From Candidatus Tanganyikabacteria bacterium (lineage in GTDB: Bacteria > Cyanobacteriota > Sericytochromatia > S15B-MN24 > VGJW01), in the NCBI GenBank assembly GCA_016867235.1, contig VGJY01000009.1, positions 1 through 51,213 on the forward strand: DNA of 51,213 bases. Direction: 5' to 3'. Below are positions 18,646 through 25,937 of the stretch, one piece after another. Within the stretch, counting starts at the first letter, position 1, and every line of letters starts with the position of its first letter. The notes under the pieces are model-generated. The model was not told the DNA's origin and did no database searches. It saw only the letters and a list, made by a program, of their open reading frames with translations. Both the position numbers and the translations under genes were made by a program.

Positions 18646-19512
18646 CTACAGCAGGTCTTCCCAGGCGTCCCAGCTGTCGCTGTCGATGACGATGACGTGC
18701 TTGCCGTCGGGACCGATGCGGGTGGCCGGGGTGGCACCGCCGCCGTTGCCGGGCGGATTGGCCGGCGGATTGCTCGGCGGGTTGCTCGGCGGAGCGCCCG
18801 GATCGCTCGGAGGCGTCCCGGGGTCGGCCGGCGGGGCGCCGCCGCCGCCGCCCGGCTTGCCGCCCAGCTTGCCGATGAGGGCGACCACGGTCTGGATGTA
18901 GAGATCCTCGAACTCGCCCTGCGACAGCTTGCCGTCGCCGGTCTTGTCGGCGGCCTTGAAGGCGTCGCGCTTGAAGCCGCTGATCTTCACGTCGAGGTGC
19001 AGCTTGGGATACATGAAGCCCAGGCCGGCAGCCTTGACGTTCTTTTGGGTCAGTTCCTTGGCCTGCAGGAAGCCGTCGCCCTTGTCGAACCAGCCGCGCT
19101 TGGGCAGCGAGTCGAAGGACTTGAACGCGCCATCGAGGAAGCCGCGCATCCGATCCAGGAACTTGTCGGGCGAGTCGTTGCCCGCGAGGAAGCCGCCCTT
19201 GGTGGCGTAGGCCATGAACTCGTTGTAATTGATGGCGCCGGCCTTGCCGCGGTCAGCCTTCGGGAACTCGGAGCGCAGGTTGAAGTAGGGGCCCGCCTCG
19301 TACTCGTCGATGCTGCCGTCCTTGTTGCGGTCGACCATGTCGAAGATGGCCTTGTGAATGTCTTCGAAGCCCTGGCGGAGCGCCGCGCTGCTCTTGGAGT
19401 TGAGCTGTGTGCCGGTCGTCGCGGACAGGCCGGTGACCGGGGAGGTCCCGCAGCCTACCACCACCATCGTCGCGCTGGCTGCGGCGAGGAACCGGGTGAA
19501 CGGGGACTTCAT
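18646..19512 (-). CDS. EF-hand calcium-binding lipoprotein
   Basis: The 288-residue protein has a lipoprotein signal (MKSPFTRFLAAASATMVVVGC, Cys21) and two canonical EF-hand loops: DRNKDGSIDEYE (61-72) and DKTGDGKLSQGE (189-200), both with ligands at positions 1, 3, 5 and 12. Two degenerate loops lie between them (DRGKAGAINYNE; WFDKGDGFLQAKE). The C-terminal part is a Gly/Pro-rich repeat (PPADPGTPPSDPGAPPSNPP) leading to an acidic end. It probably binds Ca2+ outside the cytoplasmic membrane. The start has a GGAAGGGAG Shine-Dalgarno site. Pho-box-like repeats lie upstream. Confidence 0.88.
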   Translation of the reverse strand: MKSPFTRFLAAASATMVVVGCGTSPVTGLSATTGTQLNSKSSAALRQGFEDIHKAIFDMVDRNKDGSIDEYEAGPYFNLRSEFPKADRGKAGAINYNEFMAYATKGGFLAGNDSPDKFLDRMRGFLDGAFKSFDSLPKRGWFDKGDGFLQAKELTQKNVKAAGLGFMYPKLHLDVKISGFKRDAFKAADKTGDGKLSQGEFEDLYIQTVVALIGKLGGKPGGGGGAPPADPGTPPSDPGAPPSNPPSNPPANPPGNGGGATPATRIGPDGKHVIVIDSDSWDAWEDLL

Positions 19513-19579
19513 CGCAAAAACACTCCCTTCCCACTTAGGAAAAGCTGACCCACCACCGAGACCCTGAACTGCTCGGCCT

Positions 19580-19636
19580 TTAATCTATTGCTAATATCCG
19601 CTTAACCGCGGGGATCTTTCTTATCATTCGGTTAAG
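19580..19636. promoter_or_regulatory. 11-bp-period repeats and inverted CTTAACCG pair between divergent genes
   Basis: TTAA, CTAA and TTAA words start exactly 11 bp apart (19580, 19591, 19602) in the context CTTTAATC, GCTAATATCC, GCTTAACC. The last one, CTTAACCG (19601-19608), is repeated inverted as CGGTTAAG (19629-19636). A TATCAT (19622-19627) lies 12 nt beyond the direct repeats, where a -10 box would be if the repeats replace the -35. The region lies between the EF-hand gene (minus) and coaE (plus). Confidence 0.45.
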
Positions 19637-19722
19637 TCGAGGTAAAGGATGGGTTGGAGGGCAGGCGTGGAGCGTGTTAGGAAGCTGTTCCGGGACCCCG
19701 CTCCGGGGGCGTGATTCTCTGC

Positions 19723-19728
19723 TACGAT
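19723..19728 (+). promoter_or_regulatory. -10 box (TACGAT), possible leaderless start of coaE
   Basis: TACGAT ends 7 nt before the GTG at 19736, and no Shine-Dalgarno site is present. Confidence 0.5.
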
Positions 19729-19735
19729 CTGCCTT

Positions 19736-20374
19736 GTGACCACCGGGAAGCTCTCTCTGCCGTTCAAGCACGTCGGTCTGACGGGTGGGATCGCTTGCGG
19801 CAAGACGACCGTGGCCAATCTCCTGGCAGAGCGGTTCGGCGCCCACATCATCGATGCCGATCAGCTGGCTCGCGACGTCGTCGAGCAGGGCAAGCCGGCA
19901 TACCGGCAGATCGTGGAGCACTTCGGCGGAAAGATCCTGCGACCGGATGGCTCCATCGACCGCAAGCGCCTCGCGGCACTGGTCTTCGGCGATCCGGTCG
20001 AGCGCGCCACCCTCGAATCCATGATCCACCCCCGGGTGCGGGAAGCGGCGCGTCAGACCGTGGCGCGCCTGGCCGCACGGCCGGTAGTCGAGCGTCCCAG
20101 GCTCGTCGTGGAGGTCGTGCCCTTGCTCTTCGAGGTGGGGCTGGAGCGGGAGTTCGACGAAATCTGGGTGGTGGCATGCACCAAGGCCCAGCAGATCCAG
20201 CGGTTGATGGGACGCGACGGATTGTCCGCCGACGAGGCGCTTGCCCGCCTCAACTCGCAGTGGCCCATCGACCAGAAAATCGAGCGCGCCGACCGCGTGA
20301 TCCAGAACTCGGGCAGCCTGACGGACCTCGAATGGAGCCTGGCGAGCGTCCTGCAGGAGGCCAGGCAAGTTTGA
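19736..20374 (+). CDS. coaE: Dephospho-CoA kinase
   Basis: The 212-residue enzyme phosphorylates dephospho-CoA to make coenzyme A, the last step of the pathway, in the cytoplasm. The P-loop is GGIACGKTT (about 17-25), followed by the family signature DADQLARDVVEQGKPAY and by MIHPRVR, VVEVVPLLFEVGLE and the lid region MGRDGLSADEALARLNSQ. Length is normal. The GTG start fits the homologous N-terminus and has a -10 box 7 nt upstream. Its stop overlaps the TTG of the transglycosylase gene (TTGA). Confidence 0.93.
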   Translation: MTTGKLSLPFKHVGLTGGIACGKTTVANLLAERFGAHIIDADQLARDVVEQGKPAYRQIVEHFGGKILRPDGSIDRKRLAALVFGDPVERATLESMIHPRVREAARQTVARLAARPVVERPRLVVEVVPLLFEVGLEREFDEIWVVACTKAQQIQRLMGRDGLSADEALARLNSQWPIDQKIERADRVIQNSGSLTDLEWSLASVLQEARQV

Positions 20375-20988
20375 CGGCACGAGATCGTATCGTGCCGCAA
20401 GCGCGGCCCGCCTCCCCTGCTCCGCCCGGCCAGGGCACCTCCTGGAGACCGGCGCGGCGCGGGCCCGGTCGTGGGGCGCGCCTGCTGGCCGCCGGCTTCG
20501 TGCTCGGCCTGGGCATCTACGTGGCGCGGGATCCCTTGCTGCGAGTCGGCGGCAAGGTCGTCTACCCCTTTCCCTACCGCGAGGCGGTCGTGGCGGCGGC
20601 GGCCAGCGCTTCCGTCGACCCCCTGCTGGTCGTGGCGGTGATGCGGGTGGAGAGCGGTTTCTCGCCGGAGGCGACGTCGCGGGCCGGGGCGGTCGGGCTC
20701 ATGCAGGTCATGCCCGAGACCGCGGGCTGGATGGCGAAACGCGGGCGGTTTGCGAGGGGCGATCTCCGCGATCCCGACTACAACATCCGGGTGGGGGCCG
20801 CGTACCTGGGGTACTTGCAGCGCCGTTTCGGCGGTGACCTGCCGCGGGTGCTCGCCGCCTACAACGGCGGGGAAGGAAACGTGGCACGGTGGAAGGATCT
20901 GGCGCAGGCCTTCCCCGAGACGCGCCGCTACGTCAAGCGCAGCCTCACGACCTACGCCCGCTATCGCTGGCTGTACGACGACCTGTGA
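20371..20988 (+). CDS. Membrane-anchored lytic transglycosylase (SLT domain)
   Basis: The 205-residue protein has a basic N-terminus, one membrane segment (LLAAGFVLGLGIYVA, about residues 34-48) and a soluble lytic transglycosylase domain. The catalytic Glu is in RVESGFSPEATS, followed by AGAVGLMQVMPETA and YNIRVGAAYLGYLQRRFGG...AAYNGGEGNVARW. Such enzymes cleave peptidoglycan glycan strands outside the membrane. The TTG at 20371 overlaps the coaE stop and has AGGAGG 10 nt upstream; GTG at 20392 is an alternative. It is co-transcribed with coaE and the DciA-like gene. Confidence 0.88.
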   Translation: MTARDRIVPQARPASPAPPGQGTSWRPARRGPGRGARLLAAGFVLGLGIYVARDPLLRVGGKVVYPFPYREAVVAAAASASVDPLLVVAVMRVESGFSPEATSRAGAVGLMQVMPETAGWMAKRGRFARGDLRDPDYNIRVGAAYLGYLQRRFGGDLPRVLAAYNGGEGNVARWKDLAQAFPETRRYVKRSLTTYARYRWLYDDL

Positions 20989-21644
20989 CTGCCGACGCCG
21001 GGGATCGCGGGTCGCGGCGCCGCCGAGGCCGGCCCCTGGCGGTTGGCCGGATGATGCCGGCATTCATGCGGAAGCTGCGCATCGGGCCGGTCCTGGAAGT
21101 GGTGAGAGCCTGGCCGGAAGTGGCCGGGCCGCTGGTCTCGAAGCACCTGCAGGCGGTGCGGTTCGGGGGCGGGATCCTGTGGGTCCGGGCAGAGCAGAGC
21201 GTCTGGGCCCACCAGCTGACCTTCCTGCGGCCCGAACTGCTCGAGAAGTTCGAGGCGAAGCTGGGCAAGCAGGTCGTCGTGGACATCCGGCTGTCGCTCG
21301 CGTCTCCCGGGCCGGGGGAGCCGGCGCCGCCGCCGGCGATCTCCCTGCCGGTGCCCCCGCCCGGTCGCTCGTCGGGGCCGCCGCCGACGGTGCCCGTCGT
21401 GGAGCTCCCGCCGGAGCAGGTGGCCGCGATCGAGGCGCGAGCGGCCGAACACATCAAGAACCCGGACCTGGCCAGGCGGTGGGTGCAAATGGAACTCCGC
21501 GTGCGCGGCGCGCAACTGGGGCGCAGGCAGCTCGGGCAGCAGGGCTGCCGATCGTGCGGCGTGCCGCACCCGGGGCCCGGCGACCTTTGCCCGGTATGCT
21601 ACCGCCAGTCCCTTCCGCCGGCGGACCCGAACCGCCCGATCTGA
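20985..21644 (+). CDS. DUF721/DciA-like protein with C-terminal zinc ribbon
   Basis: Residues about 23-110 match the DUF721 fold: PVLEVVRAWPEVAGPLVSKHL, GGGILWVRAEQSVWAHQLTFLRPELLEKFEAKLG. DciA, a member of this family, recruits the replicative helicase DnaB in many bacteria. A Pro-rich linker follows, then a helical region (VAAIEARAAEHIKNPDLARRW) and a zinc ribbon (CRSCG...CPVCY). The zinc ribbon is an addition to the basic domain. The GTG at 20985 overlaps the previous stop (GTGA); the ATG at 21051 is an equally good start and would remove an Arg-rich 22 residues. A role in replication is inference from the family. Confidence 0.72.
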   Translation: MTADAGDRGSRRRRGRPLAVGRMMPAFMRKLRIGPVLEVVRAWPEVAGPLVSKHLQAVRFGGGILWVRAEQSVWAHQLTFLRPELLEKFEAKLGKQVVVDIRLSLASPGPGEPAPPPAISLPVPPPGRSSGPPPTVPVVELPPEQVAAIEARAAEHIKNPDLARRWVQMELRVRGAQLGRRQLGQQGCRSCGVPHPGPGDLCPVCYRQSLPPADPNRPI

Positions 21645-21860
21645 TGCGCGGTGAGTCGGTCGCGGTCGTGCCGGCGCCGAGTACCTAGGAGTTAACTCCG
21701 GAGGGCAATAGGGCGGGCTATCTACGTCCGTAATGAGCGCCAGGCGAACCTTACACCCCATGTCGGTCGGCTTGCTGTAACCGGCGCTGGGCAAAAAGGC
21801 ATAGATTCCGCGATCAGAAGGAATCGCTGGTCCAAGTATCGGCGTAGCTAGGAGTTTTCG
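21645..21860 (+). other. 216-bp intergenic region before the cytochrome gene
   Basis: No open frame of credible composition is present. It contains the hairpin GGAGTTAACTCC near 21690, and an AGCGCC/GGCGCT pair near 21740 and 21785. The last bases give the Shine-Dalgarno site TAGGAG for the next gene. I tested it by eye for a c-di-GMP riboswitch and saw no match. It probably holds a promoter and structured leader. Confidence 0.35.
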
Positions 21861-22616
21861 ATGCGAGGCGGGAAACTGGGCCGTCTTTCACGGCGAGTCT
21901 GCGTCCTCTCGGTTATCGGCCTGGCGTCGGCCGCGGGGTGCCGGGCCTTGCTGGACGGATACCTCCCCGCGGCCGGCCACAGCCCGCCGCCGGGGACCGC
22001 CGGCGGGGGCGGCGGCGTCGCGTCGGCCTCCGCGGGAAAGGGAGACCAGGGAATCCCTTGGCCGGAGCGGGAGGGTGGCGGCGGGGATGAACGCAACGGG
22101 CCGCGCGTTCGCTGGCCGGAACGGGCGGAGCCGCAGGACTCGACCGCCTGGCGCTACGCCGTGCCATGGCCGGATCGCGGGACGGCTCCGGACCCCGGTT
22201 CGTCCCCCGGCGTGACGCCCGCGCCGGTACCGACGGCGACGCCGGCCAGGACGCCTTCGCCGACTCCGACCGCGACGGCCCCCAGGACTCCGTCCCCGGC
22301 CCCGACCCCGATCCGCACGCCCACGCCCGCCCCCACCCCGCCGCGCACGCCCTCACCCGCTCCCACACCGACGCGTAGCCCTTCGCCGGCCCCGACAGCG
22401 ACGCCGCCGCCTACTCCCACCCCCGCGCCCACCACGGCACCGGACGCGGCCGCCGGCCTGGTCCTCTACGGAGCGCGCTGCGCCGGCTGCCACGGGGCCG
22501 GCGCGGCGTCCAACGTGAAAGGCGCGACCGCGCAGCGAATCACCGAGAGGGGAATGACCTTCGGGCTCACTCCCGGCCAGGTCGCCGACGTGGCGGCCTA
22601 CCTGGCGACCCTGTAG
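21861..22616 (+). CDS. Lipoprotein cytochrome c with long Pro/Thr linker
   Basis: The 251-residue product has a lipoprotein-type signal (...VIGLASAAGC, Cys27). About 150 residues of low-complexity linker follow, with repeats of PTPTPAPTP and similar. The C-terminal domain of about 55 residues has one haem c site, CAGCH (Cys207, Cys210, His211). Met232 in RGMTFGLTPGQVADVAAYL is the likely sixth ligand. The domain is near the lower size limit for class I cytochromes c. It would be an electron carrier tethered to the membrane by lipid through a flexible arm. Its redox partners are not in this window. The start has TAGGAG 7 nt upstream. Confidence 0.85.
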   Translation: MRGGKLGRLSRRVCVLSVIGLASAAGCRALLDGYLPAAGHSPPPGTAGGGGGVASASAGKGDQGIPWPEREGGGGDERNGPRVRWPERAEPQDSTAWRYAVPWPDRGTAPDPGSSPGVTPAPVPTATPARTPSPTPTATAPRTPSPAPTPIRTPTPAPTPPRTPSPAPTPTRSPSPAPTATPPPTPTPAPTTAPDAAAGLVLYGARCAGCHGAGAASNVKGATAQRITERGMTFGLTPGQVADVAAYLATL

Positions 22617-22638
22617 CCAGGGCGGTAGAGCCGGCGCC

Positions 22639-23148
22639 CTACCGGATCAGCCGGAGGGCGCTGGCTTCCATGTCGTCGAGGATCTTGCCCAGGTGCTGGT
22701 TCATCAGGGCGTCGGCCGCGCCGCGCACCATCCCCATCGGCAGGGCTTCCAGGAAGCCGGGCAGGGGCACGTGGACCTTGACGTCGACGGCGTGATCGAC
22801 GTGCGTGCTGCCCGAGCCATTGGGCATGAGCCCGGTGACGCTCGCGTACTCGTAGAGCAGCACGCCCTCCCCGATCCAGGCGTCATGGGGATCGTACGGG
22901 AGGGTCTGCGCCTCGATGCGGTCGTCGTACTCCACGATACGGACATCGGCTGCCAGCCAGAGGTAGAAGTTGAGCGCTCCCACCTTTTGCATGATGATGC
23001 GGTACACGTTGTCGTCGTAGCTCTCGACCGAGTCGACCATCGGCACGCCCTTGAGGAGGCTCGGAAGGTCGAGGAACAACTCGCGCAGGCGCGCCTCTTC
23101 GCCGGGGAATGGCTTGTTGCGGGCAATCGAGCCGGTAACCGTAAGCAT
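22639..23148 (-). CDS. START-like (SRPBCC) domain protein
   Basis: The 169-residue protein has the layout of the START/polyketide-cyclase fold: an N-terminal strand, helix LRELFLDLPSLLKGVPMVDSVESY, several strands (YRIIMQKVGALNFYLWLAADVRIVEY, RIEAQTLPYD), and a long C-terminal helix (AADALMNQHLGKILDDMEASALRLI). Such proteins bind a hydrophobic ligand. The start is taken at 23148 where the fold begins; TATCTT lies 6 nt upstream and no Shine-Dalgarno site fits. A more distant homologue, the DUF1997 protein, is at 30325-30846. Confidence 0.7.
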   Translation of the reverse strand: MLTVTGSIARNKPFPGEEARLRELFLDLPSLLKGVPMVDSVESYDDNVYRIIMQKVGALNFYLWLAADVRIVEYDDRIEAQTLPYDPHDAWIGEGVLLYEYASVTGLMPNGSGSTHVDHAVDVKVHVPLPGFLEALPMGMVRGAADALMNQHLGKILDDMEASALRLIR

Positions 23149-23154
23149 CCTCTC

Positions 23155-23160
23155 AAGATA
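23155..23160 (-). promoter_or_regulatory. -10 box (TATCTT), possible leaderless start
   Basis: TATCTT on the minus strand ends 6 nt before the START-like gene's ATG. The GAGAGG in between is directly against the ATG, too close for ribosome binding. Confidence 0.4.
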
Positions 23161-23188
23161 CCCCGTAATCTTTTTTCCCGCTGTCCCG

Positions 23189-23216
23189 TTGACTCCATGA
23201 GCCGACTGTCGATAAT
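23189..23216 (+). promoter_or_regulatory. Promoter of ssrA
   Basis: TTGACT (23189-23194) and GATAAT (23211-23216) are separated by 16 bp. The predicted start is near 23223, giving a 5' leader of about 27 nt that RNase P would remove. Confidence 0.6.
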
Positions 23217-23250
23217 CGGGAGTAGGCATGCTCTGCCACTACCAACAAAC

Positions 23251-23657
23251 GGGGATGTAACGGTTTCGCCCGGGAGTGGGGTGGTGGAGGCTGCGAGCCG
23301 GGAGTGAATCCGACCCCGCTAAATCAGATTCAAAACAACAAACGCCAAGAAGAACAGCATGGTTCTTGCGGCGGCTCCTGTTTCCGTGAAGCGGAACGTG
23401 GCCCTCAAGGCCGCCTAACTCTTCATAGATTAGGAGTCCAGCTCTCCGCAGCGCACCGGTCGCGGCGGCAGGGCAACTAATACCGGTTGCGACTGGCCCA
23501 CCGCCTGCTAGGCCAGCCCAAGTAACCAGCGGGCTCGGCCACCGCCAATCCCAGGTCTGCGGGGGGAGGCGGGGGTGACCAAAAAACCCGCAGGCTACGC
23601 TCGTAGACGCTTCCATGGCCGCCTTCTGGCACGCGAGTTCGACTCTCGCCATCTCCA
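23251..23657 (+). ncRNA. ssrA: Transfer-messenger RNA (tmRNA)
   Basis: The 407-nt gene frees stalled ribosomes and tags their products for degradation. The 5' end GGGGATGTAACGGTTTCGC and the 3' end CATCTCCA form the acceptor stem (GGGGATG with CATCTCC); the T-arm is GCGAG-TTCGACT-CTCGC. CCA is not encoded. The tag frame runs from a GCC resume codon at 23344 to TAA at 23416, giving 24 residues that begin AKKNSMVL and end VKRNVALKAA. This is longer than the 10-15 residues usual in many bacteria. The segment before the tag (AGTGAATCCGACCCCGCTAAATC) resembles cyanobacterial tmRNA. Exact tag start is by analogy. Confidence 0.93.
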
Positions 23658-23663
23658 CTCGGT

Positions 23664-23995
23664 GGGGCGCCATCCTTACGGACGGCGCCCACCGTATGTT
23701 GGACCCTTTGTGTCCGACATGCTGCGCACGTCGGACAAAAGGTGATGGGGCGCCATCCTTCGGACGGCGCCCATCTTCGGCGGGCTACTCGGCGACCGCT
23801 TCGCGGTGCTGGGGCGCCATGTCCTTCGGACGGCGCCCATCTTCGGCGGGCTACTCGGCGACCGCCTCGCGGTGCTGGGGCGCCATCCTTCGGACGGCGC
23901 CCATCTTCGGCGGGCTACTCGGCGACCGCCTCGCGGTGCCGGGGCGCCATGTCCTTCGGACGGCGCCCATCCCTGGCAGGCTGCTCGGCCGAAGG
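23664..23995. repeat. Tandem array of 64/66-bp units downstream of ssrA
   Basis: Full units lie at 23747-23810 (64 bp), 23811-23876 (66 bp) and 23877-23940 (64 bp), with a degenerate fourth unit at 23941-23995 and a partial unit at 23664-23690. Each begins GGGGCGCCAT, has a GGGCGCC/GGCGCCC hairpin with loop ATCCTTCGGAC or ATGTCCTTCGGAC, and ends CGCGGTGCT or CGCGGTGCC. The extra GT in every second unit suggests duplication of a two-unit block. There are no unique spacers, so it is not CRISPR. Confidence 0.85.
23696..23742 (+). terminator. Alternative hairpins after ssrA
   Basis: TGTCCGACAT (23711-23720) can pair upstream with ATGTTGGA (starting about 23696) or downstream with GTCGGACA (23730-23737), the latter extended by CCTTT/AAAGG. 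The two folds exclude each other, as in attenuators. It may simply terminate ssrA. Confidence 0.35.
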
Positions 23996-24051
23996 TTCCA
24001 CGTACCGGCTCTTGACGCCCACTGCGGTACCGCCTTCCGGCCCCCAGCCTG

Positions 24052-24057
24052 TACGAT
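24052..24057 (+). promoter_or_regulatory. -10 box (TACGAT), possible leaderless start
   Basis: TACGAT ends 8 nt before the ATG at 24066; no Shine-Dalgarno site is seen. Confidence 0.5.
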
Positions 24058-24065
24058 GTTCGCAG

Positions 24066-25898
24066 ATGAAATCCTCGCTGGACATGGGCCTGCTGGCGCT
24101 TGAGGAAGGGCGCTACCAGCAGGCCATCGCGATTCTCGAGGCGACGACCAAGGTCGCTCCCGACGATCCCGAGGTCTGGCTCGCGCTCGCCCGCGCGTAT
24201 CGCGGCGCCGGCGACATCCCCAAGGCGATCGCCGCCTACCAGCTAATCCTGTCCATGCGGCCGCCCGAGGATCTCGTGGCGATCGTCGATCCGGAACTCG
24301 AGGCGATCGAGCACGGGGCGAAAGAGGCCATCGCGGAGGCCATGCGGCCGGTCTGCGCCAGTTGCGGGGCGATGCTTCCCGCGTCCCGCGCCTCGCGGCC
24401 CTGGTGCCTCTGCGGCTGGAACACCCGTACACCCCCGGTCATGGGTCGCCAGCTGTTCCTGACCGACGTCTTCGCTTACGCCCAGCACAGGGGCGTGGCC
24501 ATCGCGTTCAAGCGGCGCGAGGACGTCTTCATCGCGGCCAAGAACCAGCTCCGCCTGCAGGGGCTGGGCAACCGTACGTATCCGGTCGATCCTCGGCTGG
24601 CGCTGGGAAGCCGGGAGCGCATGGCCGTGGTGCTCCAGGACGAACTGCGGCCGGTGCAGGCCGACGCGGGGCCGGACGGGCTGTTTCGGGAGCGCGGCCT
24701 CAACCAGCTCCAGGGCGGCCAGTTCTTTTCCTGGCGCAAGTTCGTCGCCCGCGTCTCGGAACTCGACGGGACCGACGTCTCCATGCGGACGCCCGATACG
24801 TCCATCGCCAACGTCCTTGCCGCCGCCGGTATCCTGACGCCGGCGCAGGTCCAGGAGGCGCGCAAGCAGCGGCGCCCAGACGAGACCATCGGGCAGGCGC
24901 TGGTTCGCATGGGCCTCGTCTCGGTCGAGGGTCTGGTCGCGGGGGTGGTCGGCGAGTTCCGGCTCGGCCCGCAGCCGGTGCGGCCCTTTGCCGAGAGGCT
25001 CGGCGGGCGACTCATTGCCGAGGGATTGCTCGAGGCGCGGCAGCTCAAGCAGGCCCTCTTCCTGCAATCGCAGTTCAAGCGACCGCTCGGCGACCTCCTC
25101 ATCGAGGCGCGCCTGGCCGGCCCCGGGGACGTGCAGGACGTGATCGAGCGGCAGCTTCCGCACCCGGCCGTACTTCCGCAGGCCGACAGCCTCGGCGAGT
25201 TGCTCGTCGCGTCGAAGCTGCTCAGCAGGACGCAGCTCAACCATATCGAGGCGGAGAGCCAGCGGCTGGGCTTGGCTGAACTGGAAGACTTCGTCAGGCA
25301 GCGCCACCTGGCGCCGGAGGATCAGGTGGATCGGTTCGTCGCCTGGCGCCTCCGGAAGCAGGAGCTGAGCCATCTGGGTAGGGAGCGACTCGGCGAGATC
25401 CTGATCGCCCAGCGAGCCATAACTTCCGAGACCCTCGGCCAGGCGCTGATGCAGCAAGTCGACGATCCGCGGCCCCTCGGCCAGTTACTCGCCGAGGCCG
25501 GCCGCATCACCCCGGAGCAACTCGTCGCCGCCCTCGACGAGCAGGATCGGCGCCGCAACCGCCTCGCGTGGCAACTGGAAGAGGAAAGCCTGATCGGCAC
25601 CCGGCCGCTGGATGGCGGCAGTTCTGGCCCGGTAGCGTTCGCGCGGGCGACGACCCGGGCGCTGTCGCGCGTCCTGGTCGGCGACGACGCGCCGCCCCCG
25701 CCGCCGGGTCGGCCGCGCCGCGAGGAGGGCCCGCGCCGGGGCCGCAGGAAGAAGCGCAAGCGCCGCGCCACCCCGTGGCGCCTCGTCGCGTTCGCGGCCG
25801 TGGCATCCTTCCTGGTGGCTACGGCTGCCGGCATCTGGGCCGGCCGCACGGCCAGCCAGCATCCGGGCGCCCCGGCCACGCACTCCCGTAACCGCTGA
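24066..25898 (+). CDS. TPR, zinc-ribbon and tandem MshEN/GspE-N-like repeat protein with C-terminal membrane anchor
   Basis: The 610-residue protein has an unusual order of parts. Residues 5-70 form about two TPR units (ALEEGRYQQAIAILEATTKVAPDDPEVWLALARAYRGAGD). A zinc ribbon follows (Cys97, Cys100, Cys114, Cys116). From about 235 to 500 there are four ~55-65-residue repeats of the type 'LG.LLI..GLIT..QL..AL..Q', as in N-terminal domains of GspE/MshE, where they bind c-di-GMP or partners. A Lys/Arg-rich stretch leads to one membrane helix near the C-terminus (LVAFAAVASFLVATAAGIWAG). No ATPase domain is present, so it may be an adaptor for a secretion or pilus motor. ATG at 24066 is chosen; the longer in-frame ORF reads through the tandem array. 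Confidence 0.75.
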   Translation: MKSSLDMGLLALEEGRYQQAIAILEATTKVAPDDPEVWLALARAYRGAGDIPKAIAAYQLILSMRPPEDLVAIVDPELEAIEHGAKEAIAEAMRPVCASCGAMLPASRASRPWCLCGWNTRTPPVMGRQLFLTDVFAYAQHRGVAIAFKRREDVFIAAKNQLRLQGLGNRTYPVDPRLALGSRERMAVVLQDELRPVQADAGPDGLFRERGLNQLQGGQFFSWRKFVARVSELDGTDVSMRTPDTSIANVLAAAGILTPAQVQEARKQRRPDETIGQALVRMGLVSVEGLVAGVVGEFRLGPQPVRPFAERLGGRLIAEGLLEARQLKQALFLQSQFKRPLGDLLIEARLAGPGDVQDVIERQLPHPAVLPQADSLGELLVASKLLSRTQLNHIEAESQRLGLAELEDFVRQRHLAPEDQVDRFVAWRLRKQELSHLGRERLGEILIAQRAITSETLGQALMQQVDDPRPLGQLLAEAGRITPEQLVAALDEQDRRRNRLAWQLEEESLIGTRPLDGGSSGPVAFARATTRALSRVLVGDDAPPPPPGRPRREEGPRRGRRKKRKRRATPWRLVAFAAVASFLVATAAGIWAGRTASQHPGAPATHSRNR

Positions 25899-25937
25899 AT
25901 CGCGGCGCCTTCCGCGGCACCGCCGCGGGAGCGCCGG

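Noticed and set aside
19649-19714. A 21-codon open frame before coaE
   Set aside because: It has no proper ribosome-binding site and no support beyond an ATG and a stop; it may be chance.
21660-21850. Possible c-di-GMP riboswitch before the cytochrome gene
   Set aside because: The conserved GEMM core (CACGCA...GCAAAGCC pattern) is not seen; only simple hairpins are present.
23625-23657. A tRNA-like T-arm and acceptor end
   Set aside because: It pairs with GGGGATG at 23251 and is the 3' end of tmRNA, not a separate tRNA.
23239-23692. Short open frames overlapping 23.2-23.7 kb
   Set aside because: The region is the tmRNA gene; the only meaningful frame there is the internal tag.
23747-23995. 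Possible CRISPR array
   Set aside because: Units of 64-66 bp are directly adjacent with no unique spacers, and no cas gene is nearby.
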